Source: Amanita rubescens
Lineage: Eukaryota > Basidiomycota > Agaricomycetes > Agaricales > Amanitaceae
Assembly: GCA_015039365.1 (NCBI GenBank)
Contig: WION01000158.1
Location: 1-64,000, forward strand
Length of the DNA: 64,000 bases
Direction of reading: 5' to 3'
Made by a program: the position numbers and the translations under genes. The notes under the pieces are model-generated. The model ran no database searches. It was not told where the DNA came from and was given only the letters and a program-made list of their open reading frames with translations. Positions 44,871 to 56,126 of the stretch are shown here, piece by piece; the stretch's first letter is position 1; every line of letters starts with the position of its first letter.

Positions 44871-45505
44871 GGCGACACGAGGTCTAACCCATTGGAGAGA
44901 CAATTGTCTATCTCCTTGCATTCCAGGTCTCCTTTGCGAGTTGGACGACATCACAAGGGTTGCTCAACAGAGCTGGTGAGTCATGGTGTCAGGGTCGCCA
45001 CCGTAGACCCCCAGATGCTTCGCTTGTCCTGTAACGTGACGACGCGAGCAAGGGTAACGAGAATAGCCTAACATTCATAGCATCAGTGTTGAACAGTGAT
45101 ATCAAGAGGCATATTGGCTCACCATTGGTGAGGTGGTGATTTTGATGAAGGGCAGCTCGTGGATGAAAGGGCGACACGAGGTCTAACCTTCTGGAGAGAC
45201 AAAGGTCTATCTCCTTGCGCTCCGAGCTCGCGTAACGAGAAAAGCCTAACATTTATAGTGTTAAACGGCGACGGCGTGATGGCAAGAAGAGGTGTGTGGC
45301 TCACGATATAGAAAGAGCGTCAGTGACTGGATGAAAGGGGACACGAGCTCTAACCCTCTGGAGAGACAATGGTCGATCTCCTTGCGTTCCGGGTGACGAC
45401 GCGAGCTCGCGTTAACGAAAGCCTAGTAACAGTCGTAGTGTTGAACGGCGTGACGGCGTGAAAAGGCGACACGAGGTCTAACCATCTGGAGAGACACTGG
45501 TCTAT
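44871..45505 (+). repeat. Array of direct copies F1-F4 of the subterminal motif
   Basis: Copies start at 44871, 45170, 45337 and 45464. Each has GGCGACACGAGGTCTAACC, then GGAGAGACAATGGTCTATC or close. F1 contains the perfect palindrome AGACAATTGTCT. Between them is shared filler (CTCCTTGCGTTCCGGG, GACGCGAGCTC, GTTAACGAGAAAGCCTAACA, GTGTTGAACGGCGTGATGGC), so the whole unit is a tandem repeat of about 120-290 bp. Confidence 0.8.
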
Positions 45506-45639
45506 CTCCTTGCGTTCCGGGTTACGACGCGAGCTCCCGTTAACGAGAAAGCCTAAACAGTCTTAGTGTCGGACGGTGTGATGGCAAGAACAGGCGTATG
45601 GCTCACCATATATAAAGAGCGTGATGGCGGGTAAGGAGC

Positions 45640-45790
45640 GACGGAATGTGAGCGACGGAATGTCTAGCTCATGTTTCATGACGAGGTTCAACTTCCCAAC
45701 TTGGAAACAACCCCAATTGGGCTGTTGTTTCACGACGAAGTTTAACTTCCCAATTGGGAAACAATCCTAATTTGGCCCAAGTCTCACGTA
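45640..45790. repeat. Tandem copies of a CCCAATTGGG-containing unit
   Basis: Two ~65-bp copies contain ACGAGGTTCAACTTCCCAAC and ACGAAGTTTAACTTCCCAAT, followed by GGAAACAA. The second contains the perfect 14-bp palindrome TTCCCAATTGGGAA. Confidence 0.65.
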
Positions 45791-45940
45791 TTCCTACCTC
45801 TTTACTTCTCGCTTTCTCTGTTGCTCTACTTCCTCATTGACACGTTTCCCCAAAAGGTGAGTTTTCTGGAGAAAAAAAGGCCGCGAAAGTCAGCCAACGG
45901 ATGTTTGACACAGATACCAAAGAAACGGCGTGGAACTTTC

Positions 45941-46280
45941 TGAGTTGGACACTTGTCGCTCATGTAGGTTAGACCTCGAGTCGCCTGCTCATTTGCCGTT
46001 TCACTGCTACAATCGCGTTTAAAGGCTACCCTCACCATCTTTCAAACGACCCTACTGCCCCATTGACAGTGCGAAAGAGTGCGTTCTACCGACATGCGGG
46101 CGTCGGCTTTGTATTTTTTGAGTCAGACAGTTGTCGCTCACGTAGGTTAGACCTCGAGTCGCCTGCTCCATGTGCAAGTGTCAAGGGAGGGGCGTACTAG
46201 TGCGGATTTTTTGAGTTAGACAGTTGTCGCTCACGTAGGTTAGACCTCGAGTCGCCTGCTCATGTGCAAGTGTCAAGGCT
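45941..46280 (-). repeat. Inverted copies A-C of the subterminal motif (right side)
   Basis: Three copies on the minus strand: A at 45941-45990, B at 46115-46190, C at 46208-46280. On the minus strand each reads GGCGACTCGAGGTCTAACCT then GTGAGCGACAACTGTCTAAC (A differs slightly). B and C are near-identical over about 75 bp, including a flanking TTGACACTTGCACATG. They are the reverse complement of R2 at 32430-32475. Confidence 0.82.
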
Positions 46281-46427
46281 GCATAGCTGTCGCCCTTGGG
46301 ATTGACATCACTTCTCTCGGACACTGACGATCTGTAAACATGGGAGGAGGCAGCCTGTATTGCGCAACGACCGCATGCTCAACCATTAACTAATCTATAT
46401 ACGTACGTGTGTGTTTTTATCGCGTGC

Positions 46428-49400
46428 TCAAGCTCTGTTAAAATCATCTCCAAGAATCATTTGCGCGTGCCACCACATGTCAAACTCCGTACAGACTTCC
46501 TTTCCTTTAGCATCGTGACGGTATAATAGGCCGGGTTGGACCAGAAGACGGGCTATTTCTTTGTTGATGTTGAGATAGATCGTATTTGTGCAAACGGAAA
46601 ACTTGATGGTGTCTTCATCACGGACAAGTGGCCGGTAAGCCAAGCGGATCTATTATGTTGTGAATATGGTTGACGTGAAGAACATTCTTTCCCATACATT
46701 GATAAACTCATCCTGCAAATTTAGTTTCAATGAGCACCCCGTAACCACCTGATGAAAGAGCCTTGCTCGTAGACCACGGTCGAGTCGTGCTTGCGCGTAT
46801 TGCTGCGAAGTTACAAGGTTATCTTTCGTCTCACGAGGGTGCCCGATTCCTTCGATCCAACGCGTAAACCGCATGATGAACAGGCAGCAAAGGTTGTAAG
46901 TTGCGGGATCGTCCACATCTGTAGCATGCCAACGAATTAGCGGAATGACGTCTCCGGGGATTTCAATGCGACGATTATATAGAGTGGCGAGGAAACGTTG
47001 GAGGTACCGAGGCTCGTCCCATCGCGCAAGTGGAAACTAGTCAACGTGAGATAGATCAACTTGGTTTGGACTATGAACTTACCTTTAGAAAGGGACCGGA
47101 TGCGATGGAATTGAAACCCTCTTTGAACGCTTGGAAATTTGTATGCTTCCAAGGGTCACGATCACCGATGAGGTAGTACGCAAGCATTTGCTTCTGCATT
47201 TTCTGGTGTGCCTCAACCGGGCGTGATTGCGTCAAATGGTTTGCCTGAAAGACATCAGGCGTGTTCTGGTTTAGCGGTCAATGGTTGCACTTACAGGGAG
47301 TTCAATATCCGAGGCCAGGGAATGTAACCAATCTTTTGACATGTCGGTCGCGTCGATCTTGCCAACAGGTAAGTTAATAATGTGTTCTACCTTGTTCAAA
47401 AGGTCTTCATCTGGGATCATAGCCCTCGCAAACTCCACATCAAATTCAAATTCTTCCAACTTAGTTAAGGTGGCGGCGAGAATGACAAAGGGAGAGATGG
47501 GATCGGGACCAATAGCGAGGTGTGTAGTGAAAAGCGCAGCAATGTGCCCTTCAACCTTGTAGTCTATAGTTTGATTAACTATATCAAGGTCCGGGTTCCG
47601 AGATAAGTGAAGCTTATGGTATCCCTTGTTCACACTGGGGATCCACCTGTGGGATTTTGTAGATTGCTGTAGCGCTGATTGAAATACAGTACGGAGAAGG
47701 CCGTTTCCGGAAGTGTCAATTCCAAGGTCAGTTACGGAGATCTCAGTTCTTAAGAGGATTTAGAGCATGAAAGCGGATAGACGCGAGAAGGCTCTTACAC
47801 GATGAAAGTTGGGAACGGTTTAAATAAGGAATAAAGGGTTTTGATATGGTTAGAAGTCACGCCTAATTCATTGTCTTTTTCTGGTACGGGTTCTTGTTTG
47901 GCAAGTGCGTAGACTGCGCTAATAAGAAATGTCGCAAGATCAGTGGCTTTTGGCCCCTTTATGTGCGGTGTCGGTGCCCTTGTTACTTCCCGTTTTATCT
48001 GAAGGGAGTCTTGCCACTGACGGATGACCGAATCGGGTAGGCGATCATCGAGTGCGGGCCGCAATAAAATAGGTGGAGGGGTGGGAGAACGGCTATCGTG
48101 GCGTGAGCATTCAGCAGGTGGACTGTCGGGTGTAAAGAGTGGTTCGGTTACGACAGCCTGAGATGACGAGGGGACACGAGATTCAGAAAGAAATGATGGG
48201 AGGGGAGGTTGAGATTGACCAGGCCCGCTATCCAAACGAACGCGGCGAACGGGCCGAGGATGAACAATCGGAGGTAAGTAGCGCTTGCGGGTAACAGGAG
48301 ATGGTTGAAACTAACAAACAGTCAGGAGAAAATGGAGGTGCCGACACACGGTCAAACTTACTTCATCGTCATCGCCGCTAGCCCCTCCGTCATTAATTTG
48401 ACACTCAACTATGCAGGAATTTGCTTGGTAGAGATCGTTCTCGCCTCCAAACCTGAGCCAGTCATGGAAAGGAGATACAACCCGCCATGGCCAACAGGGA
48501 TGGTGGCTGAGATCACTTGATTCTGGTAGTGGCCCTCGGAGGTGGTTTTTACGGGGAGCTGATGGGGGTAGGTTGATTCAGCCTTGGATGACGGTAGTAA
48601 AATGGAATAACTGACCGACAAAAAACACACCGTAGCCTTCCTCGATTGGATCGGGCCATGCTAGCCCCTGCAAATAATTAAACGTAAAAGCATACTGGGG
48701 AGGCGTCGACGGGGTATAATTGCTGATTCCCGTTTTGTTGGTACGCGCGGCTTGGCAGACGGACCATGAAAGGTTGAAGTAGGGATGGTCCTGCAAAGCA
48801 GGAGGTTGTTCGATAGTAATATTATGCGCCTGGAGATGGTGAGTAATAGTTTCATCAAGTACTTCCCATATAGTTTCTGACTGTTCTGGTTCCGTAAGTG
48901 GGATGACAAGGTTCCACTTCGCAAGCTGCGGAAGCAACTGATCACGTTGGATGTCAGTAAGGCGGAACATATTCGGAGGACAGGGAGTCTCAGAGTTGGT
49001 GCGGTTCTAAACGGTTAAATTCGTAAGTACATCTGATCTAAAGAATTAACAATTGATTGAATACCGCGAAAGGTATTATTGCACATTTAAGTTTCGACGG
49101 CAAGGGCATCGCCATTGTCCTTTTGCCCTTTCTTGAAGGGATGGTGGTGGGTGGGCCGGGTGTTGGACCCTGGCTTGGATTGTATCCAAAACCACTCGTG
49201 CCGGCGCGGCGGGTCCTAGTGGCAGAAACTTGACGCTGCTGAGATGCAGAAAGTGATGATGCAACAGGGGCGACAAATGCAGGGCTGTACGTCCCAACTG
49301 TGCGTACCGCGGCGAGTGGTGTTGGGATTCCAGTCGTGACACCTGTGGGTAGCGCAGGTAGAGGCGTCTCAATTTGGGCTGGAGTGAGATGGCCAGGCGC

Positions 49401-49956
49401 GGCGTGGGTATTTGATATTCGGGGTGGAGGAGCCACACTTAGAGATAAACAAAAGGTGAGTCTGCTGTCGTGAAAGAAAGAGAATTATGGACTGACTCTG
49501 GTATGTCCCGAGTATGCTGAAGATAAGGTGCGCCACAAGCGCAAAGAGTTTGCAAGGTCATCGTTGTGGACATTGATGACTGTAAGTGTTGATTATTCAG
49601 ATGAAAACTTGTGTTGTATTGATCGTTACCAAAGGAATGAAGCCTCCACATCCAGTCGCTTGACAGTTACCACGAGCTACGGCTGACACACTCGATGCAT
49701 TAGGAGCCAATCGAATCGCCGGTTGGGTGATATAATGCTGCCAGTAAGGGTGGCCGCAACCGCAAAGCTCCGTAGCGTTTATTGGTTCATGACGTTGAAC
49801 AAAGAACTAAGCAAGATAAGGTGTGCTCATAGACTGGGAAGCATAGAAATCACTTACTTGTCCAAAGGTGGCACCCGCGCACACTGTCGTGCATTGTGTG
49901 CAACGATCACGAGGGATGAGAGGAAACAGCTCAGCGACAGAGGTGGTTATGGGCAT
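46428..49956 (-). CDS. Large multi-exon protein with N-terminal Cys/His knuckles
   Basis: About ten exons can be chained with short GT-AG introns from MPITTSVAELF (ATG at 49956) to ILGDDFNRA (stop 46428). The N-terminus has four Cys/His clusters: CTQCTTVC, CGCGHPYWQHY, CQATGCGGF and CACGAPYLQH, suggesting zinc binding. A Pro/Ser/Thr-rich linker follows (about 49420-49090). Conserved-looking globular blocks follow: LRFGGENDLYQANSCIVECQ, MLAYYLIGDRDPWKHTNFQA, MRFTRWIEGIGHP and TNTIYLNINKEIA. I estimate roughly 950-1000 aa. No active-site motif is recognised. The frames are open in every exon I checked, so it is likely expressed. It is outside the inverted repeats of the integrase element, on the right. 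Exact borders of the middle introns are approximate. Confidence 0.65.
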
Positions 49957-50283
49957 GACGAAGAAACGAGGAAGAGAGGGGAAGGGAATTTTTTCTGTTT
50001 GTCACGGCGCTACTCTGTTTTACTTTTGCCGCTATAGTCACACGGCTGGGGGATGTCAGGTGGGCATTGCCATATTATTTTTCCGGTAACGATGAACAAC
50101 GAGCACAGTGAATAGGTATTGGTCGATATGCAAGGTGCTACTGCCGACCGCCAGCTCACTGGGTGACCCTCAGTGTCAAGATTTTCCTCAACATGTACCG
50201 GGATCGGAGTGACCTGAAGGGCTACGATGATCGAAAGGTCACGACAGGCATGCACGATGGGTATGCACGATGAAGCACGGCGG

Positions 50284-50366
50284 GGCATGATAGATCACGA
50301 CGGATCACGCCGATTCACGCTCGATCGCGGCGGATCACGGCGGATCACGGTAGATCACAATGATAA
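50284..50366. repeat. GATCACG-type short repeat array
   Basis: Eight to nine degenerate 9-10 bp units (GATCACGACG, GATCACGCCG, ATTCACGCTC, GATCGCGGCG, GATCACGGCG...) lie just 3' of the secreted-protein gene. A similar but more degraded array lies at 27890-27957, next to the relic of the same family. Confidence 0.75.
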
Positions 50367-50996
50367 TTAAATGTAATTAGATATTGTCCGATACGGACCG
50401 TCATACATCAGCCCTTGATTGAGTTGGTCGACACTATGAGCTTGGGGACCGTAACCAACAGGGATGCCATGATAACCAACGAAACGAGGATCACGCCATC
50501 CTCTATCTCTAGGGGCGTCGATAGTGCCGGCGAAGCTATGAATACTACTGGGAACGTAAGGTGTATTGTGGCCACCACGACCACTGGAAGTGCCGGGAGT
50601 ACCGTGACCGCCACGGCCACTGGAGGTGCTGGGAGTACTGTGATCATTATAACGGTAAGGGCTACCCTGAAGATAATCCCTAGGAGGGTGACCACCGTGG
50701 GCAGTCTCGCCGTGGGTGCAAAACCCCCTCTCACAGTTGCTTGGTCTGACACCATCGTGGAAATGGCCTAGTTGTTGTACCACGTCATGCCCTCCGGCCA
50801 GTCGTTCGTGATTAATTTCGTCAACACGTTGAGCATTACCGCCATAACCAACGGGAACACCATGATAACCAACGAAATCAGGATTGAGACGGCCAGTGCC
50901 GTAGCGACCATAATGGTTAGGTGGCGGCGTGGGGAGAGCCGTGATGAAAGGGCTGAAGAGAAGAATTGTGGCGATGGCTAGCGAGAGGCGTTGCAT
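50367..50996 (-). CDS. Small secreted protein with duplicated FVGYHG repeat, 209 aa
   Basis: The ATG at 50996 opens a signal peptide (MQRLSLAIATILLFSPFITA, then LPTPPP). The mature protein has a first repeat (NPDFVGYHGVPVGYGGNAQR), a central Cys pair in LGHFHDGVRPSNCERGFCTH with GGHPPRD, a Ser/Gly/Thr-rich stretch with three HGTPGTSSGRGG-like units, and a second copy of the repeat (DPRFVGYHGIPVGYGPQAHS) near the C-terminus. An in-frame upstream extension to 51125 exists but would bury the signal peptide, so I prefer 50996. Function unknown; secretion and low complexity suit an effector or cell-wall protein. A relic of the family is at 27658-27972. Confidence 0.7.
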   Translation of the reverse strand: MQRLSLAIATILLFSPFITALPTPPPNHYGRYGTGRLNPDFVGYHGVPVGYGGNAQRVDEINHERLAGGHDVVQQLGHFHDGVRPSNCERGFCTHGETAHGGHPPRDYLQGSPYRYNDHSTPSTSSGRGGHGTPGTSSGRGGHNTPYVPSSIHSFAGTIDAPRDRGWRDPRFVGYHGIPVGYGPQAHSVDQLNQGLMYDGPYRTISNYI

Positions 50997-51159
50997 GTTT
51001 GAAAAAGACCTGCTTTTGGGGAATGCGGTGGTTGGCACAGAAAGGAGGGCGATGTAAGAAGAGACCAGCTCTGAGGAAAAAACGGGAGCATTTCGATGAG
51101 CCTTTTTATACGAATGACTCTCCACTTAATTGCGCTGAATTTTCCAAAATGTGACCCAT

Positions 51160-53518
51160 GCTAAGCTTGGAAATTTCAGAACGTTCGCATGCAAGTGTCA
51201 CGGTAGCACGGATCTGTCATCTGTCAAGTTTCAACTTTGCAACTAATAACGCACTAACTCTCATCTGGACGCCAAAACGCCAGTCTCTGCCTGATCAGCG
51301 CCACTTACGCTATATCATTTCACCTTCCAAGGCATTGCATCCGCGTCCACAGTCCCAGCATTGCATCCGTGTCCACAATCGCAGCATTGCACCCGTGTCA
51401 ACAGTCCCAGCATTGCATCCGTATCCACAATCCCAAAGTCAAAATTAGACACTCTTCTTTGATGTCCAGGTCGCGTTACATCGCTAACGGCACGGCTGCC
51501 TAACATCCTAACGCCTCGCACATAACTTGATACGCTGAATACACATGTTAAAATATACTCGATTGCCCACCGTACACAACTTCCCGTGGCCAGAAATGCT
51601 CCGACATTCCGCAGCGCGTTGGTGGACCCCGTAACTGCAATTAATGCGCAGGCGTACTCATCAGCTGTGGGCGCCGAGTACATACTTACGTATAATTAAG
51701 TAAACCGCTCCGCTGGTGGTCCTGTATCAACGGGATCGGGTGGTAATCTTAATTACCGGAACGGCGGGAAACATCCTCACAGCGCCCAACGGGAGCAATC
51801 TCTGCACATGCTTTGCCTGCGCCACCACCCGGTAGTTACAGACTAGCGTTGCAGGGTAAGCGACAGCCCTGGGGTCGATGGGATTTAGCGTTGTCCCAGT
51901 AGCGGCAATAAAACCTGTCGTCGTACCTATACTGATGGATTTTGATTTTGTCGTGATTGTGGCGTGTTAGCGGAGGCACGCCAGGTGGAGTAGAGTCATA
52001 GCCATTGTTGGGAATCGTGGACCAAGAGAGGCGAAGGGTCACGGGGATGGAAAGGTGATGAAAGAGTATATGTTGAGGTGAAGAAAGTTTAGTTAATGCG
52101 ACAGGCGCAGCGTACAATAGAGCGCCGTTCACAGAATTCAGAGTCCCGTAACTTTCAATAATGGTGCAAATTTGCTCACATATTCCCTTCCTGAGATAGT
52201 CTCAACAGCCATACGTTCACCGTGTCGGTTGGAAAATGGATGAAAGCCTGCCTGACCAGCATACGTGTCATCTGCATCACTTGTTGCAAACGTTAGAGCT
52301 GCAGGCAAAGTATAAGAACGGTTATGCTATCGTGAGGAGAGGAATGAATCGGAGAGAAGCTGGACACGCATAAGTGACAAATTCATATGGAACAGGGTAA
52401 ATGCACACCATAATTGACTCGGAATCCTTCGCGTTAAACCCGAAATGCGAAAGCGGGTTTCATTCACCATCGCGCCGGGTTCTAAATGGGGGTCGAGTAC
52501 ACGGAGTGGATTGCATGGATTTTGGCTGGGTTTGCGCCGTAGGAAGTTGTTGCGGCGAGGGGTAGAACCGCGAGAACGCGAAAATCCTTCACCAGATGTA
52601 CTACTGCCATGTTGGCCGACTGTATCTTACGCTCACACCACAATTCAACTTATAGTGCAATTCGAGAGTAAAATAACTCACTTGAATATATGAACTTCCG
52701 TCAACTGCGGAATTCGATTAGGCAACATTGGTTGAGGTTCGCTCGCATCAGCACAGCCACGTCACAATACATTGTTTACTCCCCTCATTGCATTTACCGA
52801 AAAAAACATCCTTCATTGTCTTCTCGGTGTGGAAGTGGAGGTATGGCCTGCCTGACGCAGTACGTCAAGACTATAGTGATGCGTCTACGCCAAGGGACTC
52901 CGAGGAGCGATGCTCCTCTTCTCTCTAGCTCGCTCCGCTATTCTCATTCTCTCGTTCCCACCCTCCACACCATCTCACAGGTCCGTACTAAGGAAGGCTA
53001 CAAATCATTCCATCCGATGCGCTGCAGTCCTAGGCTCACCTGTTTGGCGCCCGCCTGCCCTCACAGCCCGCCTCACCGACCCCTAGCGTTTCGGGCCGGG
53101 AGTCCCATCCGTAGTCTGTATCTCAATTATACAATACAATACGGTCAGTCGCTCTCTTGTAATAGTGGTCAAGTATAAGAACAGTTCTACCATAGGAGGA
53201 ACGAATTGGAGGAAATTTGGACGCGCATGCTAAGTGCAAATTCGTATGGGGCATGATATATATATGCGCGTCATATTTGGGTCCTCCGCGTTAAACCCGA
53301 ACTCTGAAAGTCGTTTCATTCCCATAACGACGAACCCAGACTCCCCGGCATGCGGACGCCCTCAGAAAGCGTGTGTTGAAGTGGCCCAGGACACGGAAGA
53401 TGCTCTGCGAGAGATCAGGCTGACTCAAAGTATCAACTGATAGTATCACTTTAGTATTCTGCCTGTCCAGCAGACAGACCACCACCACGAGCTCAATAAT
53501 ATCAACACGTTGCTATGT
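51160..53518. other. Region without a confident gene
   Basis: It contains a 26-bp tandem repeat (51332-51435). Minus-strand frames at 51836-52330 (AGQAGFHPFSNRHGERMAVE with a GTGAGC donor, then NGALLYAAPVALTKL) may be exons of an unrecognised gene but I could not complete a chain. Plus frames near 52690-53180 look non-coding. Confidence 0.4.
51332..51435. repeat. 26-bp tandem repeat x4
   Basis: Units at 51332, 51358, 51384 and 51410 follow GCATTGCATCCGTGTCCACA then ATCCCA, with 2-4 differences per copy. Confidence 0.9.
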
Positions 53519-54690
53519 TCAGGACGGTGTCCCCGGGCGTTTCTCCGGTATAATTTGACCTGGCCATCTCCCCTTGTCCACAACTTCTAGATCCATATCG
53601 CCTCCACCCTTAAGAACCACTTTGATTATGCTGCCCTGTATGGAGTCCACCATATATAAGAGACAGGTACACCTTGAAAAGTCGCGATATACTGACCGTT
53701 GCCGGACGTTTCCAAGTAGTGCCACAGAGACCGTTAACAATCAACTTGTCAAATGTTTCGGCTCGAAATGCACTAGCTGGATGCCATGGTGGGGATAGGA
53801 GCCTGTCATCTTCTAATCGAAAGATGAGTCTGCCAGCCTGCTTTTTCCATATCATCCTTGTTACTTCTCTATTCTGTCGAAACGTGTGTGAGGTAAATAC
53901 GGATGTGGATACAAAATACCAATATTACCACCGGTTTCTGTCAAGTATGTCAGGCGCACATATGAAAAGTTTTAAATAATTTACTTACCGTTGGGATCCA
54001 CAAACCAGTCTCGGCTGTGAAAAATTCTGTATTTTCCTCGAGCCTGGTGGGCGCCCTTTCCGATGCCCAAGTTGAGTGTACCCCCGGGTCTTCCTCCGTT
54101 ATAGTTCCAGCTTTCCATCTACCCTTGTCTACAACTTCTAGATCTATATCGTTTTCACCCTTAAAAATCACTTTGATTATGCTGCCCTGTATGGAGTCCG
54201 CCATGTATAAGAGACGAGTACACCTTCAAAATCGCGATATACTGACCGTTGGTGGAAGTTTCCAATAAGTGCCACAGAGACCGTTAACAATCAACTTGTC
54301 AAATGTTTTGGCTCGAAATGCACTAGCTGGATGCCATGGTGGGGATTGGAGCCTGTCATCTTCTAATCGAAAGACGAGTTGGCCATTCTGATTGTTCCAT
54401 ATCATCCTTGTTACTTCTCTGTTCTGTCGCAAAGTGTGTGAGGTAAATACGGATGTGGATACAAAATACCGATAATTACCACCGGTTTCTGTCAAGTATG
54501 TCAAGCGCACATATGAAAAGTTTTGAAAAATCTACTGACCATTGGGATCCACAAACCACCGTCGAATGTGAGCAATTCTTTATTTGCCTCGAGCACGGAG
54601 GACGCCCTTTTTGATAATACTGGTGTCGTAGTCGGAGCCGCAGACACAAATGTGGTAAAGAGAAAGAAAATCAGAGTGTACGAGAACAAC
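53519..54690 (-). pseudogene. Secreted protein gene with tandemly duplicated domain, decayed
   Basis: The N-terminus at 54690 is a signal peptide (MLFSYTLIFFLFTTFVSAAP). The downstream domain is present twice with a 550-bp period (about 54530-54050 and 53990-53520): GLWIP, intron-like sequence, NYRYFVSTSVFTSHTLRQ, FRLEDDRLQSPPWHPASAFR, TFDKLIVNGLCGT, an intron, then MADSIQGSIIKVIFKG and EVVDKGRW. The second copy lacks one base in the NYRYF region (AATATTGG versus AATTATCGG), causing a stop. In the first copy the obvious GT-AG intron does not restore the frame. I therefore call it a pseudogene, though unusual splicing cannot be excluded. No known domain recognised. Confidence 0.6.
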
Positions 54691-55229
54691 ATGCTTAGGA
54701 ACGTGCTATACAATGTTCGGAAGGGGAGGATAGAAAATAAAAGTGCCGTGTGGAATTTCCAGGTAGCGGAGGCCAGCTCTAAGGGATGGCATAGAAGCGA
54801 TAGATTTTATACGTTCGGTGCTGAGCATGCGCATTACAAGTACCTTCGGTAATCACGACGCTTGATACAGCTTGCCAGGAGACGTGGCGACACATCATAT
54901 CAGATAGATAAATGGTTGTAACCTGATGTAGAGACGCCATCCGTTGTCAGGCAACCAAAACCCGAATTGAACGTGACGAGAAACTTGCCCTGCGTCAATG
55001 ACTCGATCTTATTTCGCGTTGAAATGAGCCGGAACGCAAAGTAGTGACTACTATGGGAGGTGCGGTCTCAAGCGTGCCGGAGAGTCATAACACTGTACAT
55101 CAGAAAACTCCGACTGATGCAGGGCTGATGAAGTGGCAGCATGGCTCAAACGTTTCGATTGTTGCTTGATGAAATAGTGGGTTGCGTTTTTGGGAGCGCG
55201 TGAAGATGGAAAGCGGAACAGCGAGGAAG

Positions 55230-55600
55230 AACAAGGTTTCTGCGCGGTTTTCGCGGAAACAAGAGTTCCAGTCAAAACCGCATGTTTTCTTCAACTCTAA
55301 CTTCGCGTTCGTCCGCTTCAGGAATCAGAAGGCGACCCAGAAAGCCGCAACTGGTTAAGTGCATTATTCTGCTCAGTAATCTCAATATTTAACGTGTCCA
55401 GATTTATTCTCCCTACCAAAGGTATACTGCGTTCAGTCTGCGCCCGACTCCCGAGTCGCCTTTCCGCTGAACTTCAGATAGTCATGGATGTGGCGTCTTA
55501 ACCGGATGGTGGCGCGGCCTTCGGTTACACTGCCTTCAAGGATTGACGAGACTGGCGTAGCGGTAGGATGAGGTTTTCGGCCATTTCCGCTCGGGCCGCT
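55230..55600 (-). pseudogene. HisRS N-terminal fragment, copy 4
   Basis: On the plus strand, AGTCAAAACCGC, TTCTTCAACTCTAACTTCGC, TCAGAAGGCG, AACGTGTCCAGA, TTCCGCTGAACTT and GACTGGCGTAGCGGTAGGAT follow the real gene (27080-27385) in order, with small indels. It covers the mitochondrial presequence region and the cytosolic N-terminus, in the same (minus) orientation as the functional gene. Frames are broken. Confidence 0.78.
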
Positions 55601-56126
55601 TAACGCTCGGCCAAACTTGAGGAGTGGGCCACCGCATCGCGTGGCAAGGTCCGAGGCCATACTTTGTTCCTGCATTTCTGCAAGTTGACATCATTGTTTA
55701 TTAACCATTGACATATTAACTCCAGTGATCATGCCATCATGAAACCATACAATAGAATTGCGCGCGTAGCAAAAGTACAATCTGCGTGAATCTGGTTGAT
55801 ACAGCGTCCGTTAGTCGCTACCATGGGGTCCACCTTTCTCACAGTTAAAAGTGCTTGCGAGCGGTAAGTATATTGAAAGTGCTGAGCGGGTTTATAGAGG
55901 GATGGAAGAGGGTGTGAAGATCGAGTTGGCGACGAGTGCGAAGGAGATGGCGATGACGAGAAGAATCCCGCGCGGTTGCATTGACGTTGAGAAGATGGGA
56001 CAGTCGAGGAGTGTGGTAAGTGGTGCTTTTGTCGTTGCTTTTTCCTCATTGAAAAAGAATATGCGAAGGTGTGATGCAAGCTTTTTTTTTCGTCAAGTAC
56101 TACAAACAAAATCATTTAATCCTCTA

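Noticed and set aside
32356..46280. Assigning the element to Starship, Helitron, Crypton or Maverick
   Set aside because: The enzyme is a DDE integrase, not a tyrosine recombinase or Rep/helicase, and no DNA polymerase B or packaging genes are present.
32310..46325. TGTCCG...CGGACA as the termini of the integrase element
   Set aside because: TGTCCG at about 32332 and CGGACA at about 46318 are in the right places and orientation, but identity stops after six bases and flanking bases (TTTAA versus CTGACG) are not a duplication.
46428..49956. Naming the large gene a HECT ubiquitin ligase
   Set aside because: Parts of the C-terminal half vaguely recall such annotations, but I see no catalytic Cys context or other clear HECT motif.
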